A DNA stretch of 64,000 nt, from the NCBI GenBank assembly GCA_913047375.1, contig CAJWTV010000003.1:1-64000 (forward strand), in the 5' to 3' direction. The notes beneath the pieces are model-generated. The model did no database searches. It saw nothing but the letters and a program-made list of their open reading frames with translations, and was not told the DNA's origin. Shown here piece by piece: positions 8,746-17,517 of the stretch (the stretch's first letter is position 1; every line of letters starts with the position of its first letter). The DNA comes from an uncultured Polaribacter sp. GTDB lineage: Bacteria; Bacteroidota; Bacteroidia; Flavobacteriales; Flavobacteriaceae. Position numbers and translations under genes: made by a program.

Positions 8746-11700
8746 CTATTTGTTTACCAATACCCATTCTCCTTTTTCAATTAAAGGAATAGCTTGTTTA
8801 AATTTTACGTATTTTTCTTCCCCACTCATTACATTTTTTATGCTAACTCGTTCGTTTCTACCAATTTTAGGTTGATCTCTAACAATTGTTTCTATTGGCT
8901 CTTGTTTCTCTCGAGAATCAGAGATTGCTTGTTCTGTAGAATTTTGAACATTAGCCTTAGACATATTTAAATTTTGCCTTTTCTGTTTTCTAGCTTCAGA
9001 AATTTGATTGGTATCTTTTGAAGGTAATTCTCCTTTATATAAAAATGATAAAACTTCTTTATTTATTTCAGCTACGGTAACTTTAAATAATTCAAAAGCT
9101 TCAAATTTATATATTAATAAAGGATCTTTTTGCTCATAGGATGCGTTTTGAACCGATTGTTTTAAATCATCCATTTTACGCAAATGATCTTTCCAATTTT
9201 CATCAATTATAGCTAAAGTAATATTCTTCTCAAAGTCTGTAATTAAACTTTTCCCTTCACTTTGATAAGCTTCTTTTAAGTTTGTAACAACTTGTAATGA
9301 CTTAGTTCCGTTGGTAAACGGGACGACTATTCGTTCATACTTTTCTCCTTCATTTTCAAAAACATCTTTAATAACTGGGTAAGCTAAGACTGCATTTCTT
9401 TCAATTTTATTTTTGTAATGTGTTGAAATAATAATATATAACTTATCTATAATTTCTATTTCAGTCATTTTATCAAATTCTTCTTCTGAAAAAGGAGAAG
9501 TCATTGATGATAAGAGAATTAACTCGAATTCAAAATTTTGAAAATCTTTTGTCGGTTTATTTTGACTAACAATTGCCTCGCATGTCTCATATATCATATT
9601 TGCAATATCAATTTGCAAACGTTTACCGTCTAGAGCATTACGTCTTCTCTTATAGATGAACTCACGTTGTGCATTCATAATATCATCATACTCTAATAAT
9701 CGCTTACGAACTCCAAAATTATTTTCTTCAACTTTTTTCTGAGCTCTTTCTATTGATTTTGAAATCATAGAATGTTGAATTACTTCACCTTCTTTTAAGC
9801 CCATCCTATCCATCATTTTTGCAATTCTCTCAGAACCAAAAAGACGCATTAAATTATCATCTAAAGCAACATAAAATTGAGATGAACCTACATCTCCTTG
9901 TCTACCTGCTCTTCCTCTCAACTGTCTATCAACTCTTCTAGAATCATGTCGTTCTGTTCCTATAATTGCTAAACCACCAGCTTCTTTCACTTCTTTAGCT
10001 AGTTTAATATCCGTTCCACGACCAGCCATATTAGTCGCAATTGTAACAACTCCTGGTTTACCAGCTTCGGCAACAACATCAGCTTCACGTTTATGTAATT
10101 TTGCATTTAAAATATTATGTGGAATTTTACGCATTTGTAACATTCTACCTAATAGTTCTGATATTTCTACAGAAGTTGTTCCTACTAAAACAGGCCTCTT
10201 ATCAGCTACTAATTTTACAACATCATCTATAACTGCGTTGTATTTTTCACGAGCAGTTTTGTATACTAGATCTTCTTTATCATCCCTTTGTATTGGTTTA
10301 TTTGTAGGGATTTCTACTACATCTAATTTGTATATTTCCCATAATTCTCCCGCTTCTGTGATTGCTGTTCCAGTCATACCAGATAATTTACGATACATCC
10401 TGAAATAATTTTGAAGGGTTACTGTTGCAAATGTTTGAGTAGCATCTTCAATTTTTACATTTTCCTTTGCTTCAATGGCTTGATGTAATCCATCAGAATA
10501 ACGACGACCATCCATTATACGACCTGTTTGTTCGTCAACAATCATCACTTTGTTTTCCATTACTACATATTCAACGTCTTTTTCAAAAACAGTATATGCT
10601 TTTAAAAGTTGATTCATAGTATGAATACGTTCACTTTTTATACCAAAGTCTTTATATAACTCTTCTTTTTCTTCAGCTTTATTTTCTGGACTTTTTTCTG
10701 AAAGGTCTATTTCTCCAACTTTTACACCAATATCTGGTAAAACAAAGAAAGTTTCATTTTGTGTTTTATCCGATAAGTGACTAATTCCTTTATCTGTTAA
10801 ATCAATTTGATTATTTTTTTCTTCTATTACAAACCATAAATCCTCGTCTACTTCTGGCATCATCTTATTATTATCTGCCATATAGGTGTTTTCTGTCTTC
10901 TGAAGAATTTGTTTAATTCCTTCTTGAGATAAAAACTTAATCAATGCTTTATTTTTTGGTAACCCTCTATAGACTCTTAGTAATAGAAAACCACCGTCTT
11001 TAATATTACCATCAGCTAATAATTTTTTTGCTTCTGCTAAGACACTAACTAAATGCTGTCTTTGAAGATTTACTAATTCTGAAACTAACGGTTTTAGTTC
11101 TGTAAACTCATGAATGTCACCTTCAGGTACTGGTCCTGATATTATTAAAGGAGTTCTTGCGTCGTCTATTAAAACTGAATCTACTTCATCGATAATAGCA
11201 TAATTTGGAGCCCTTTGAACCAAGTCATCTTTAGAGCTTGCCATATTATCCCTTAAATAATCGAAACCAAATTCATTATTTGTACCATATGTAATATCTG
11301 CATTATATGCTTTTCTTCGAGCGTCTGAATTTGGTTGATGATAATCTATGCAATCTGTTGAAAAACCATGAAACTCAAAAATAGGTCCCATCCATGCTTT
11401 ATCTCGTTTTGCCAAGTAATCATTCACGGTTACTAAATGAACTCCATTTCCTGTTAAGGCATTCAAATATACAGGTAGTGTAGAAACTAAAGTTTTTCCC
11501 TCACCAGTCATCATCTCAGCAATTTTTCCCTGATGTAAAACAGAACCACCTATTAACTGAACATCGTAATGAATCATATCCCAAGTAACTGGTTTTCCAG
11601 CAGCATCCCATGAGTTTTCCCAATATGCCTTATCTCCATCTAAGGTAATATGATCTCTTTCACCTGATAATTCTCTGTCAAAAGGTGTTGCAGTAACCTC

Positions 11701-12084
11701 TATTTCTTTATTCTTAACAAAACGCTTTGCAGTTTCTTTTACTACTGCAAATGCTTCTGGCATAATTTCTAATAAAGTATCTTCAGAGACTTTATATGCT
11801 AGATCTTTTAAAGAGTCGATTTCAGTATAAATAGATTCTTGTCTATCTATATCTGCAGTTTTCGCTTCTATGTCTAAAGAATTTATTTTAGTATCAAATT
11901 CAATTGTTGCCTCTTTTATTATGTTTTTAAACTCTAATGTTTTCCCTCGTAATTCATCATTACTTAATGAGGAAATTATAGATTCGAATTTTTTTACGTG
12001 ATCTACAACAGGTTGTAAAATTTTTAAATCTTTTTGCTGCTTATCACCGACAAAAATTTTGATTACAGAATTTAATATGCTCAT
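8746..12084 (-). CDS. secA: Preprotein translocase ATPase SecA
   Basis: Motor ATPase that drives proteins through SecYEG. Walker A is in MTGEGKTLVSTLPVYLNALTG (about 188-208), the DEAD-like box in IIDEVDSVLIDDARTP (about 297-312), and the second nucleotide fold in TNMAGRGTDIKL and RQLRGRAGRQGD. At 1112 aa it is about 200 residues longer than the E. coli enzyme. Much of the excess is an insertion at about 325-475 between the DEVD box and the VEYVVMENKVMIVDEQTGR segment, a pattern known in Bacteroidota. The C-terminus (KGEWVLVNK) lacks the Cys-rich zinc motif that binds SecB. It is transcribed alone, with a hairpin in its upstream region. Confidence 0.98.
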   Translation of the reverse strand: MSILNSVIKIFVGDKQQKDLKILQPVVDHVKKFESIISSLSNDELRGKTLEFKNIIKEATIEFDTKINSLDIEAKTADIDRQESIYTEIDSLKDLAYKVSEDTLLEIMPEAFAVVKETAKRFVKNKEIEVTATPFDRELSGERDHITLDGDKAYWENSWDAAGKPVTWDMIHYDVQLIGGSVLHQGKIAEMMTGEGKTLVSTLPVYLNALTGNGVHLVTVNDYLAKRDKAWMGPIFEFHGFSTDCIDYHQPNSDARRKAYNADITYGTNNEFGFDYLRDNMASSKDDLVQRAPNYAIIDEVDSVLIDDARTPLIISGPVPEGDIHEFTELKPLVSELVNLQRQHLVSVLAEAKKLLADGNIKDGGFLLLRVYRGLPKNKALIKFLSQEGIKQILQKTENTYMADNNKMMPEVDEDLWFVIEEKNNQIDLTDKGISHLSDKTQNETFFVLPDIGVKVGEIDLSEKSPENKAEEKEELYKDFGIKSERIHTMNQLLKAYTVFEKDVEYVVMENKVMIVDEQTGRIMDGRRYSDGLHQAIEAKENVKIEDATQTFATVTLQNYFRMYRKLSGMTGTAITEAGELWEIYKLDVVEIPTNKPIQRDDKEDLVYKTAREKYNAVIDDVVKLVADKRPVLVGTTSVEISELLGRMLQMRKIPHNILNAKLHKREADVVAEAGKPGVVTIATNMAGRGTDIKLAKEVKEAGGLAIIGTERHDSRRVDRQLRGRAGRQGDVGSSQFYVALDDNLMRLFGSERIAKMMDRMGLKEGEVIQHSMISKSIERAQKKVEENNFGVRKRLLEYDDIMNAQREFIYKRRRNALDGKRLQIDIANMIYETCEAIVSQNKPTKDFQNFEFELILLSSMTSPFSEEEFDKMTEIEIIDKLYIIISTHYKNKIERNAVLAYPVIKDVFENEGEKYERIVVPFTNGTKSLQVVTNLKEAYQSEGKSLITDFEKNITLAIIDENWKDHLRKMDDLKQSVQNASYEQKDPLLIYKFEAFELFKVTVAEINKEVLSFLYKGELPSKDTNQISEARKQKRQNLNMSKANVQNSTEQAISDSREKQEPIETIVRDQPKIGRNERVSIKNVMSGEEKYVKFKQAIPLIEKGEWVLVNK

Positions 12085-12149
12085 TTATATATATTTTAAA
12101 ATGCAACATTTTAACAGTTGCTGTACTTCATTATTAATAAAGTTAATAA

Positions 12150-12171
12150 TTCTTGATTTATTAATCAAGAA
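12150..12171. repeat. Inverted repeat upstream of secA
   Basis: Perfect 8-bp inverted repeat TTCTTGAT / ATCAAGAA with a TTATTA spacer, 66-87 bases upstream of the secA start codon. It has no U-run in either direction, so it does not look like a terminator. It could be an operator or a structured leader of secA; neither is shown. Confidence 0.6.
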
Positions 12172-12190
12172 AATGATTAAAAAAAAACAA

Positions 12191-12218
12191 AAAAAAAGCC
12201 TCTTTTAGAGACTTTTTA
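12191..12218 (-). terminator. Terminator after the DUF2795 gene
   Basis: Read on the minus strand, AAAAAGTCTC, loop TAAAA, GAGGCTTTTT and a long U-run follow the DUF2795 stop codon by about 15 bases. The stem has one G-U pair. It separates this gene from secA. Confidence 0.88.
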
Positions 12219-12232
12219 TATTTTTAATTTTT

Positions 12233-12454
12233 TTAGTATTCATCTTCATTCCAAAGATAATCATCTTCGGTGGGATAGTCAGGCCAAATTTCGATTATTG
12301 AGTCATAAGAATCGCCTTCGTCTTCAATATCTTGTAGATTTTCTACGACCTCCAAAGGAGATCCAGTTCTAATAGCATAATCTATTAACTCGTCTTTGGT
12401 TGCTGGCCAAGGTGCATCTGCTAAATAAGATGCTAATTCTAATGTCCAATACAT
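12233..12454 (-). CDS. DUF2795 domain protein
   Basis: Small acidic 73-aa protein. The fold-defining segment is the first 45 residues (YWTLELASYLADAPWPATK, then DELIDYAIRTGSPLEVVENLQ). The tail is rich in Asp, Glu and Trp and ends YLWNEDEY. Members of this family in Bacteroidota are short, conserved and uncharacterised. It has its own complete promoter and its own terminator, so it is a monocistronic gene. Function unknown. Confidence 0.88.
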   Translation of the reverse strand: MYWTLELASYLADAPWPATKDELIDYAIRTGSPLEVVENLQDIEDEGDSYDSIIEIWPDYPTEDDYLWNEDEY

Positions 12455-12473
12455 TTCTTATTATTTATTTGTG

Positions 12474-12503
12474 CAAAAATAAATTTTTTACTCAATTATG
12501 CAA
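12474..12503 (-). promoter_or_regulatory. Promoter of the DUF2795 gene
   Basis: On the minus strand, TTG (12501-12503), a 19-nt spacer and TATTTTTG (12474-12481) match the Bacteroidota primary sigma consensus TTG-N(about 19)-TAnnTTTG. The start codon is 20 bases further on. Confidence 0.8.
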
Positions 12504-12541
12504 GTCTTTTTCAAGAAATATAAAATCAATATTCAAAGGAC

Positions 12542-13117
12542 TTAATTATTTTCCCCCGGAATCCACTTTATTTCCTCTATTGATAAGTCTTTGGATAACT
12601 TTCGTGCCAAAACAAAAAGATAGTCAGAAAGACGGTTTAAATACTTTAAAATGTCATTATTAATGTTTTCTTCCTCGTTTAATTCAACAGAAAGTCTTTC
12701 AGCACGTCTACAAACACATCTTGCTATGTGACAAAATGATACAGATTGATGTCCACCAGGTAAAATAAAATGTGTCATCTGGGAGAGATCTTGTTCCATG
12801 AAATCTATATCCTTCTCTAAAAAAAGAATTGATTTTTCATTAATTTTAGGAATGTCTAACCTTTCCTTTCCATTTTTTAGAATTTCCTTTTCTAGAGGTG
12901 TTGCCAACATTGCTCCTAAAGTAAATAATTCATTTTGAATTTTTAATAATGTTTTTTTTATATTGTCTGATATTTCTTGATCCTTAATCAAACCAATATA
13001 GGAGTTTAATTCATCTACAGTTCCATAACTTTCAATCCGTAAATTATATTTTTTCACTCTAGTTCCTCCAAATAGAGCTGTCGTTCCATTATCACCAGTT
13101 TTTGTATATATTTTCAT
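12542..13117 (-). CDS. PduO-type cob(I)alamin adenosyltransferase
   Basis: Transfers the adenosyl group of ATP to cob(I)alamin to make coenzyme B12. The N-terminal KIYTKTGDNGTTALFGGTRVKK signature (cited by its ends, residues 2-23), the SYGTVDELNSYIG segment and the RCVCRRAERLSVEL helix are characteristic; the ADP-contacting Arg residues lie in the last of these. The length, 191 aa, is normal. It is the last gene of a probable operon hutI - methyltransferase - this gene (gaps 31 and 42 bp). Confidence 0.95.
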   Translation of the reverse strand: MKIYTKTGDNGTTALFGGTRVKKYNLRIESYGTVDELNSYIGLIKDQEISDNIKKTLLKIQNELFTLGAMLATPLEKEILKNGKERLDIPKINEKSILFLEKDIDFMEQDLSQMTHFILPGGHQSVSFCHIARCVCRRAERLSVELNEEENINNDILKYLNRLSDYLFVLARKLSKDLSIEEIKWIPGENN

Positions 13118-13159
13118 TTTAAATTAGTTTAATAGTTCTGAAATTTCAAAGTTAAATAA

Positions 13160-13816
13160 TCAGAGAGTTTTTACTCTTATTTTAAAATCTTCTTTTTTTT
13201 GTTCTTTTCTAAAAAAAACTAATCCGAAATAAAAAAGATCTACTGTCACACTTACTCTTGAATCTTGTTTAATCTTAGTCCATGAATCAATCATTTCTTT
13301 ACTGTTGTATATTTCATTAAATATAAATAAAGAATCATTATTAATTTTGCAAAGACAATTTTCGAATAGAGGCAAAGTTTTTTTTGGCTCATTATTACTA
13401 AATAGAATAATATCAAAATGTTTATCAATGTTTTTAAATCGATTTTTCAAAAATAAACTATCAGATATGTTAATATTTTCTTGACAATTATCAATAGATA
13501 TAATTTTTGAATTATTGAAACCAACTTTCATTGCTAATTTAGCGAATCCTAATGATTTTCCTATCTCTAAAATATTTTTTGGTTTAAAATACTGTGATAA
13601 TAGAATTAGAATTTCTGCTTTCTTAGTTGTTATTTCATTATTTATAAATCCATCTTCAATTTTTTTTTTAGTTTCTTTATAATAATTTAGATATTTTTTA
13701 TTAGTTTTTTTGTACAAGCATTTTGTTATTAAATCATAGATAAAGGGCGAATGAACACCATGTTGGTTTCTTGATTTAAGAAGAAATTTCAAATAGCGTA
13801 GATTTTTAATAAACAT
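13160..13816 (-). CDS. Class I SAM-dependent methyltransferase-like protein
   Basis: Rossmann-like protein of 218 aa. It has SAM motif I ILEIGKSLGFAKLAMKVG at about 99-116, an acidic strand IISIDNCQENI, and the N-terminal signature KSRNQHGVHSPFIYDLITKC known from Bacteroidota homologues annotated as methyltransferases. Motif I has KSLG where GTG-like glycines are usual, so cofactor binding is likely but not certain. The substrate is unknown. It lies between hutI and the adenosyltransferase gene on the same strand. Confidence 0.75.
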   Translation of the reverse strand: MFIKNLRYLKFLLKSRNQHGVHSPFIYDLITKCLYKKTNKKYLNYYKETKKKIEDGFINNEITTKKAEILILLSQYFKPKNILEIGKSLGFAKLAMKVGFNNSKIISIDNCQENINISDSLFLKNRFKNIDKHFDIILFSNNEPKKTLPLFENCLCKINNDSLFIFNEIYNSKEMIDSWTKIKQDSRVSVTVDLFYFGLVFFRKEQKKEDFKIRVKTL

Positions 13817-13847
13817 TTATTTTATATTAAAGGCGTAAAAAAGTGTT

Positions 13848-15089
13848 CTAATTACCTGTTTCTTGTCCATTTAAATAAACAGTATCAATTACACTATCTC
13901 CAAAATTATAAGGTATAAATCCATAAGAAGGAATTTCTTTAGTAATAAAAAAGTTTGCTAATTTTCCAATACTAATACTGCCTACCTCATTAGATAAGTT
14001 CATTGCAAATGCACCGTTTATAGTTGCTGCATTAATAGCTTCTTCGGGTGTCATTTTCATTTTTATACACGCAGTAGCAACTACAAAGTTCATATTACCA
14101 GATGGGGAAGACCCAGGATTGTAATCTGTTGCTATTGCCAATGGTAAATCAGAGTCAATAATTTTTCTTGCAGGAGTATAAGGTATACTTAAAAAATAAG
14201 AACAAGTAGGTAAAGCAACAGGCATCGTTTTAGAGTTTTTTAAAGATTTTAGATCATCATCTGTTAATACTTCTAAGTGGTCAACAGTTAATGCATCATT
14301 ATTTACTGAAACCTTTACACCTCCAATAGAATTAAATTGATTTACGTGAACCTTTGATATGAGACCATATTTCTTTCCAGCCGCTAAAATTCGTTGAGTA
14401 TCTTTCAAGTTAAAGTACCCAATTTCACAAAATACATCAATAAAATCAGCTAAACGATCTTCTGATATTCTAGGTAGCATTTGATTTATAATTAAATCTA
14501 AATACCCATCTTTATCTTTTTTAAATTCATTTGGAATAGCGTGTGCTCCTAAGAATGTAGCTCTTATAGGTATGGGTAGATTTTTCTTTAATCGATTTAT
14601 AACTCTCAGCATTTTTAGTTCAGAATCAATTGTTAATCCATAGCCAGATTTTATTTCAAGAGCACCAGTACCTAAATTAATTACTTCTTTTACTCTTTTT
14701 AAAGATTGTTTATATAAATCATCTTCAGAAGTTTCTTGTAGTTTTTTTGCTGAATTTAAAATTCCTCCACCGTTTTCTGCAATTTCTTCATAGGATAGGC
14801 CATTAATTCTATCGATAAACTCTTGCTCTCTATTTCCAGCATAAACAATATGAGTATGAGAATCACACCATGAGGGTAGTATCATTTTATCGGTACAATC
14901 AATAGTTTGATCTACATCAAAATCTTGAAGTTCCTCCATAGTGCCAAAACTTTTAATTAATTCATTATCTATTAATAAAAAAGCATTTTTGATTGTTGGT
15001 AAATTATTCATTTCTTTTCCAGAGACTTTTTTAATTGTTACATCTCTAACCTGAATAAGTTCTTTTATATTGATGAATAATTTGGTCAT
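13848..15089 (-). CDS. hutI: Imidazolonepropionase
   Basis: Amidohydrolase that opens imidazolone-5-propionate to N-formimino-glutamate, third step of histidine breakdown. Motifs: metal-binding SHTHIVYAGNREQEF (about 77-91), KSGYGL (about 147-152), FLGAHAIPNEF, the HVNQFNS segment and ATDYNPGSSPSGNM. The 413-aa length is standard. No hutH, hutU or hutG lies in this window, so the rest of the pathway must be elsewhere. It is transcribed divergently from the DinB-like gene through a palindromic promoter. Confidence 0.96.
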   Translation of the reverse strand: MTKLFINIKELIQVRDVTIKKVSGKEMNNLPTIKNAFLLIDNELIKSFGTMEELQDFDVDQTIDCTDKMILPSWCDSHTHIVYAGNREQEFIDRINGLSYEEIAENGGGILNSAKKLQETSEDDLYKQSLKRVKEVINLGTGALEIKSGYGLTIDSELKMLRVINRLKKNLPIPIRATFLGAHAIPNEFKKDKDGYLDLIINQMLPRISEDRLADFIDVFCEIGYFNLKDTQRILAAGKKYGLISKVHVNQFNSIGGVKVSVNNDALTVDHLEVLTDDDLKSLKNSKTMPVALPTCSYFLSIPYTPARKIIDSDLPLAIATDYNPGSSPSGNMNFVVATACIKMKMTPEEAINAATINGAFAMNLSNEVGSISIGKLANFFITKEIPSYGFIPYNFGDSVIDTVYLNGQETGN

Positions 15090-15099
15090 AAAAATTGAT

Positions 15100-15120
15100 T
15101 AAATTTGCTAAACAAATTTA
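15100..15120. promoter_or_regulatory. Palindromic divergent promoter, hutI / DinB-like gene
   Basis: TAAATTTG (15100-15107), a 5-base spacer CTAAA, and CAAATTTA (15113-15120) form a perfect inverted repeat in which each arm is a TAnnTTTG -7 element, one facing each gene. hutI starts at 15089, and the other gene at about 15136. No well-spaced TTG -33 box is seen on either side, so dependence on an activator is possible. Confidence 0.6.
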
Positions 15121-15135
15121 CATAAAAGATTGGGA

Positions 15136-15645
15136 ATGTTACAGAAAAATGAATACTCACCTTATTTTGACCAATACATTCAATTGATTCCAGTTCAGAA
15201 TTCGTCAATTATTGAATGTTTAGAGAGATCTCAAATAGATTTTGATACCATACTAAGAAATATTTCGATAGACAAACAAGATTATGCCTACGCAAATGAT
15301 AAATGGACATTAAAAGAATTAATTCAACACATTATAGATACAGAGAGAATTTTTTGTTATAGAGCGCTCTGCTTTGCTAGAAATGACAAATCTTCTTTAC
15401 CAGGTTTTGACCATGATCTTTTTGTTGTTAATGGTAATGCTAATCAATTAAATTATTTTGATTTATTAGATGAAATGTCTACTCTAAGAAAAAGTACTAT
15501 TCAATTATTCACAAGTTTTTCAGATGAAGTATTATTAAGATCAGGAATCGCATCTGAAAACGAAATATCTGTAAGAGCCTTAGGATATTTGTTTTCAGGA
15601 CATCAAATGCATCATTTAAACATAGTAAGAGAAAGGTATATTTAA
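15136..15645 (+). CDS. DinB/YfiT-like four-helix protein
   Basis: DinB superfamily protein, about 169 aa from the ATG at 15136 (a TTG at 15130 is also possible). The metal-binding histidines are in place: LIQHIIDTERIFCYRA (first His) and the C-terminal HQMHHLNIVRERY (two His). These proteins are metal-dependent and often thiol-related hydrolases or transferases, with specific functions mostly unknown. It is divergent from hutI. Confidence 0.85.
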   Translation: MLQKNEYSPYFDQYIQLIPVQNSSIIECLERSQIDFDTILRNISIDKQDYAYANDKWTLKELIQHIIDTERIFCYRALCFARNDKSSLPGFDHDLFVVNGNANQLNYFDLLDEMSTLRKSTIQLFTSFSDEVLLRSGIASENEISVRALGYLFSGHQMHHLNIVRERYI

Positions 15646-15816
15646 AATAATAACTATTGGATATGGCCTCTATTTAGTTAGATCTATCCGAAAAGTTAGC
15701 CCAAATAAATACTAAAACAAACTAATTTTTTTAAGTCTAAGAATGAAAGTTTGATTATTTTTATAAAATAAATAACATCTTAAGCTATTTTACGTTTAAA
15801 ATTTAAATAGAAAAAT

Positions 15817-16377
15817 ATGATTCACAAAACATTTCCATTAATATTAATAATTATTTCCTTAATATTATCAAGCTGTAGTAATAGTAAATTTGATATAGCT
15901 AAAGGTAAAGTTGGTCATATAACGACAAATACTACTATTAATGATTTAGAAAAATTATTTTTTAAAGATTCGATTGTAAAAAATTTAAGTGAAGGAGCAA
16001 CGGGTTATAATTATTTACAAGACGACGATGAATATTTGATTTTTGAAAAAGGAGGTAACCATTTACTTACTATAATACCAAAAGAACAATTAGATTCAAC
16101 TTCTACTATTAAAAGTATCGAGGTATTAGATTCTAGATATTCTTCTGAAAACGGACTTTCTCTTAACTCCAACTTTTCTGAAATAAGATTAAATACAAAT
16201 ATTAGTAAAGTAGAAACATCATTCTCTTCTGCGACTTTATTTATTAATGATTTAAACGCTACTATAGCAATTGATAAAGAGGAATTAGGGTTAAAGGAGT
16301 TTAGTGTAGAAAAAGTAACTTTAGATCAAATACCAGATTTAGCCAAAATGAAATCTTTTGTAGTTTGGTTTAATTAA
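15817..16377 (+). CDS. Hypothetical lipoprotein
   Basis: A 186-aa protein with a clear lipoprotein signal (LILIIISLILSSCSNS; candidate Cys at residue 21). The mature part is beta-rich and acidic with no motif I recognise. Repeated segments resemble each other loosely: THTTI-like openings such as GHITTNTTINDLEKLF and LNTNISKVETSF, which could be two copies of one small domain. A cupin gene follows 27 bp downstream. The 171-bp gap upstream holds no gene that I can see. Confidence 0.7.
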   Translation: MIHKTFPLILIIISLILSSCSNSKFDIAKGKVGHITTNTTINDLEKLFFKDSIVKNLSEGATGYNYLQDDDEYLIFEKGGNHLLTIIPKEQLDSTSTIKSIEVLDSRYSSENGLSLNSNFSEIRLNTNISKVETSFSSATLFINDLNATIAIDKEELGLKEFSVEKVTLDQIPDLAKMKSFVVWFN

Positions 16378-16404
16378 AATAACCCTTTCATAATTAAATT
16401 TAGT

Positions 16405-16770
16405 ATGAAAAAATATCTTGTACAAAAATCTCCATTTATTGTACCAACAGATGATGGTAAAATTATTGAAGAACATTTTGGAAAATCTACTAATGATAAT
16501 AATGATGTTAGTATTGCTCACATGACTGCTCCACCAGGTTGGAAAGAACCTTTTCAAACTCCAGAATTCGACGAATATACTTATATAATAACAGGTAAAA
16601 AACAATTTATTATTAACAAAGAAAGGATAGTTTTAAAAGCTGGGGAATCAATTAAAATTAAAAAAAATACTCGAGTTCAATATTCAAACCCTTTTGATGA
16701 AAAATGTGAGTATTTAGCAATTTGTTTACCAGCCTTCTCGATTGATTTTGTGAATAGAGAAGATGACTAA
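16405..16770 (+). CDS. Single-domain cupin protein
   Basis: A 121-aa beta-barrel protein. Cupin motif 1 is degenerate (PPGWKEPFQTPEFDEYTYIITGKKQF, cited by its ends at about 52-77) with one Glu or His-like metal ligand set reduced: there is no HxH pair. Motif 2 lies around IKKNTRVQYSNPFDEKCEYLAI. The missing histidines suggest a binding or sensing role, or an unusual metal site. Its stop codon overlaps that of the convergent TIGR02206 gene by 4 bp. Confidence 0.8.
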   Translation: MKKYLVQKSPFIVPTDDGKIIEEHFGKSTNDNNDVSIAHMTAPPGWKEPFQTPEFDEYTYIITGKKQFIINKERIVLKAGESIKIKKNTRVQYSNPFDEKCEYLAICLPAFSIDFVNREDD

Positions 16771-17471
16771 TTTTTTTCCCTAGATAGAAAAAAGGGTAAA
16801 TAGATCAATAAGAATAGTGGAATTACTATAAGTTCAACAACAAAGACATATTGAGGCCAATCTCCGAATAGATCTAATAAAGTAGCTGCATCAGGTTTTC
16901 TATTTGTATAAAAATAGTTAGAGCCTAGAAAATAATTTAGTACAAACATTAAAACCATGTATACCTGCATTCCTAAAAATGATTTTCCTACACTTTTTAG
17001 AGAAGGTCTCATTTTATATATAAAGGTCGCAAATAACATGAAAATAACTAATCCTGCATGAACAAACCAATATCTAAAAAAAGGGAAATTTAAATAATTA
17101 TATTCATCAGGAGTAATTAATGATTGCAAAGTACCGGCAAAGATTAGAAATAAGAAAATTTCATAATATAAAAACTTTCTTGTGAACGAGAGTAAAGGTA
17201 TAATTATCCCTAAAAAACTGCAAAGATGAAGAGGTAAGTCTTCTTGATAATTAAAATCACCTTTATATATTTTTAAAAATATTCCAAAAATAATTGTGAT
17301 AGAAATTGAAAGAGCAAATATATTTCCAATTCTAATTTTAGTTAACTCCTTTTGTTTTTTTGTCCATAATATTAATATAATACCAAAACTAATTACAAAC
17401 ATCACTACCCATAAATGCTGAGAAGTGAATGGAATAAAGTCTGTATTTTCTTTAAGGAAAAAGTCGTTCAA
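16767..17471 (-). CDS. TIGR02206/YwaF-family membrane protein
   Basis: Membrane protein of 234 aa with about seven hydrophobic spans. The family features are the opening FIPFTSQHLWVVMF, the LPLHLCSFLGIIIPL segment (about 80-94), FPFFRYWFVHAGL, and a loop with NYFYTNRKPDAATLLDLFG followed by WPQYV. Function is unknown in all members. It is 46 bp downstream of folD on the same strand. Confidence 0.87.
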   Translation of the reverse strand: MNDFFLKENTDFIPFTSQHLWVVMFVISFGIILILWTKKQKELTKIRIGNIFALSISITIIFGIFLKIYKGDFNYQEDLPLHLCSFLGIIIPLLSFTRKFLYYEIFLFLIFAGTLQSLITPDEYNYLNFPFFRYWFVHAGLVIFMLFATFIYKMRPSLKSVGKSFLGMQVYMVLMFVLNYFLGSNYFYTNRKPDAATLLDLFGDWPQYVFVVELIVIPLFLLIYLPFFLSREKN

Positions 17472-17517
17472 ATTATTATATTAATTTATTACAATATAGA
17501 AAAAATGATTTTAAAGA

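Noticed and set aside
12400..12663. 87-aa plus-strand frame across the DUF2795 promoter
   Set aside because: It overlaps two real minus-strand genes and a promoter and resembles no protein family.
15646..15816. Possible gene remnant between the DinB-like and lipoprotein genes
   Set aside because: All frames are closed within a few codons and no family pattern is readable; I treat it as plain intergenic DNA.
16339..16605. 88-aa minus-strand frame opposite the cupin gene
   Set aside because: Shadow of the cupin coding region, rich in Phe, Tyr and Trp as antisense frames often are.
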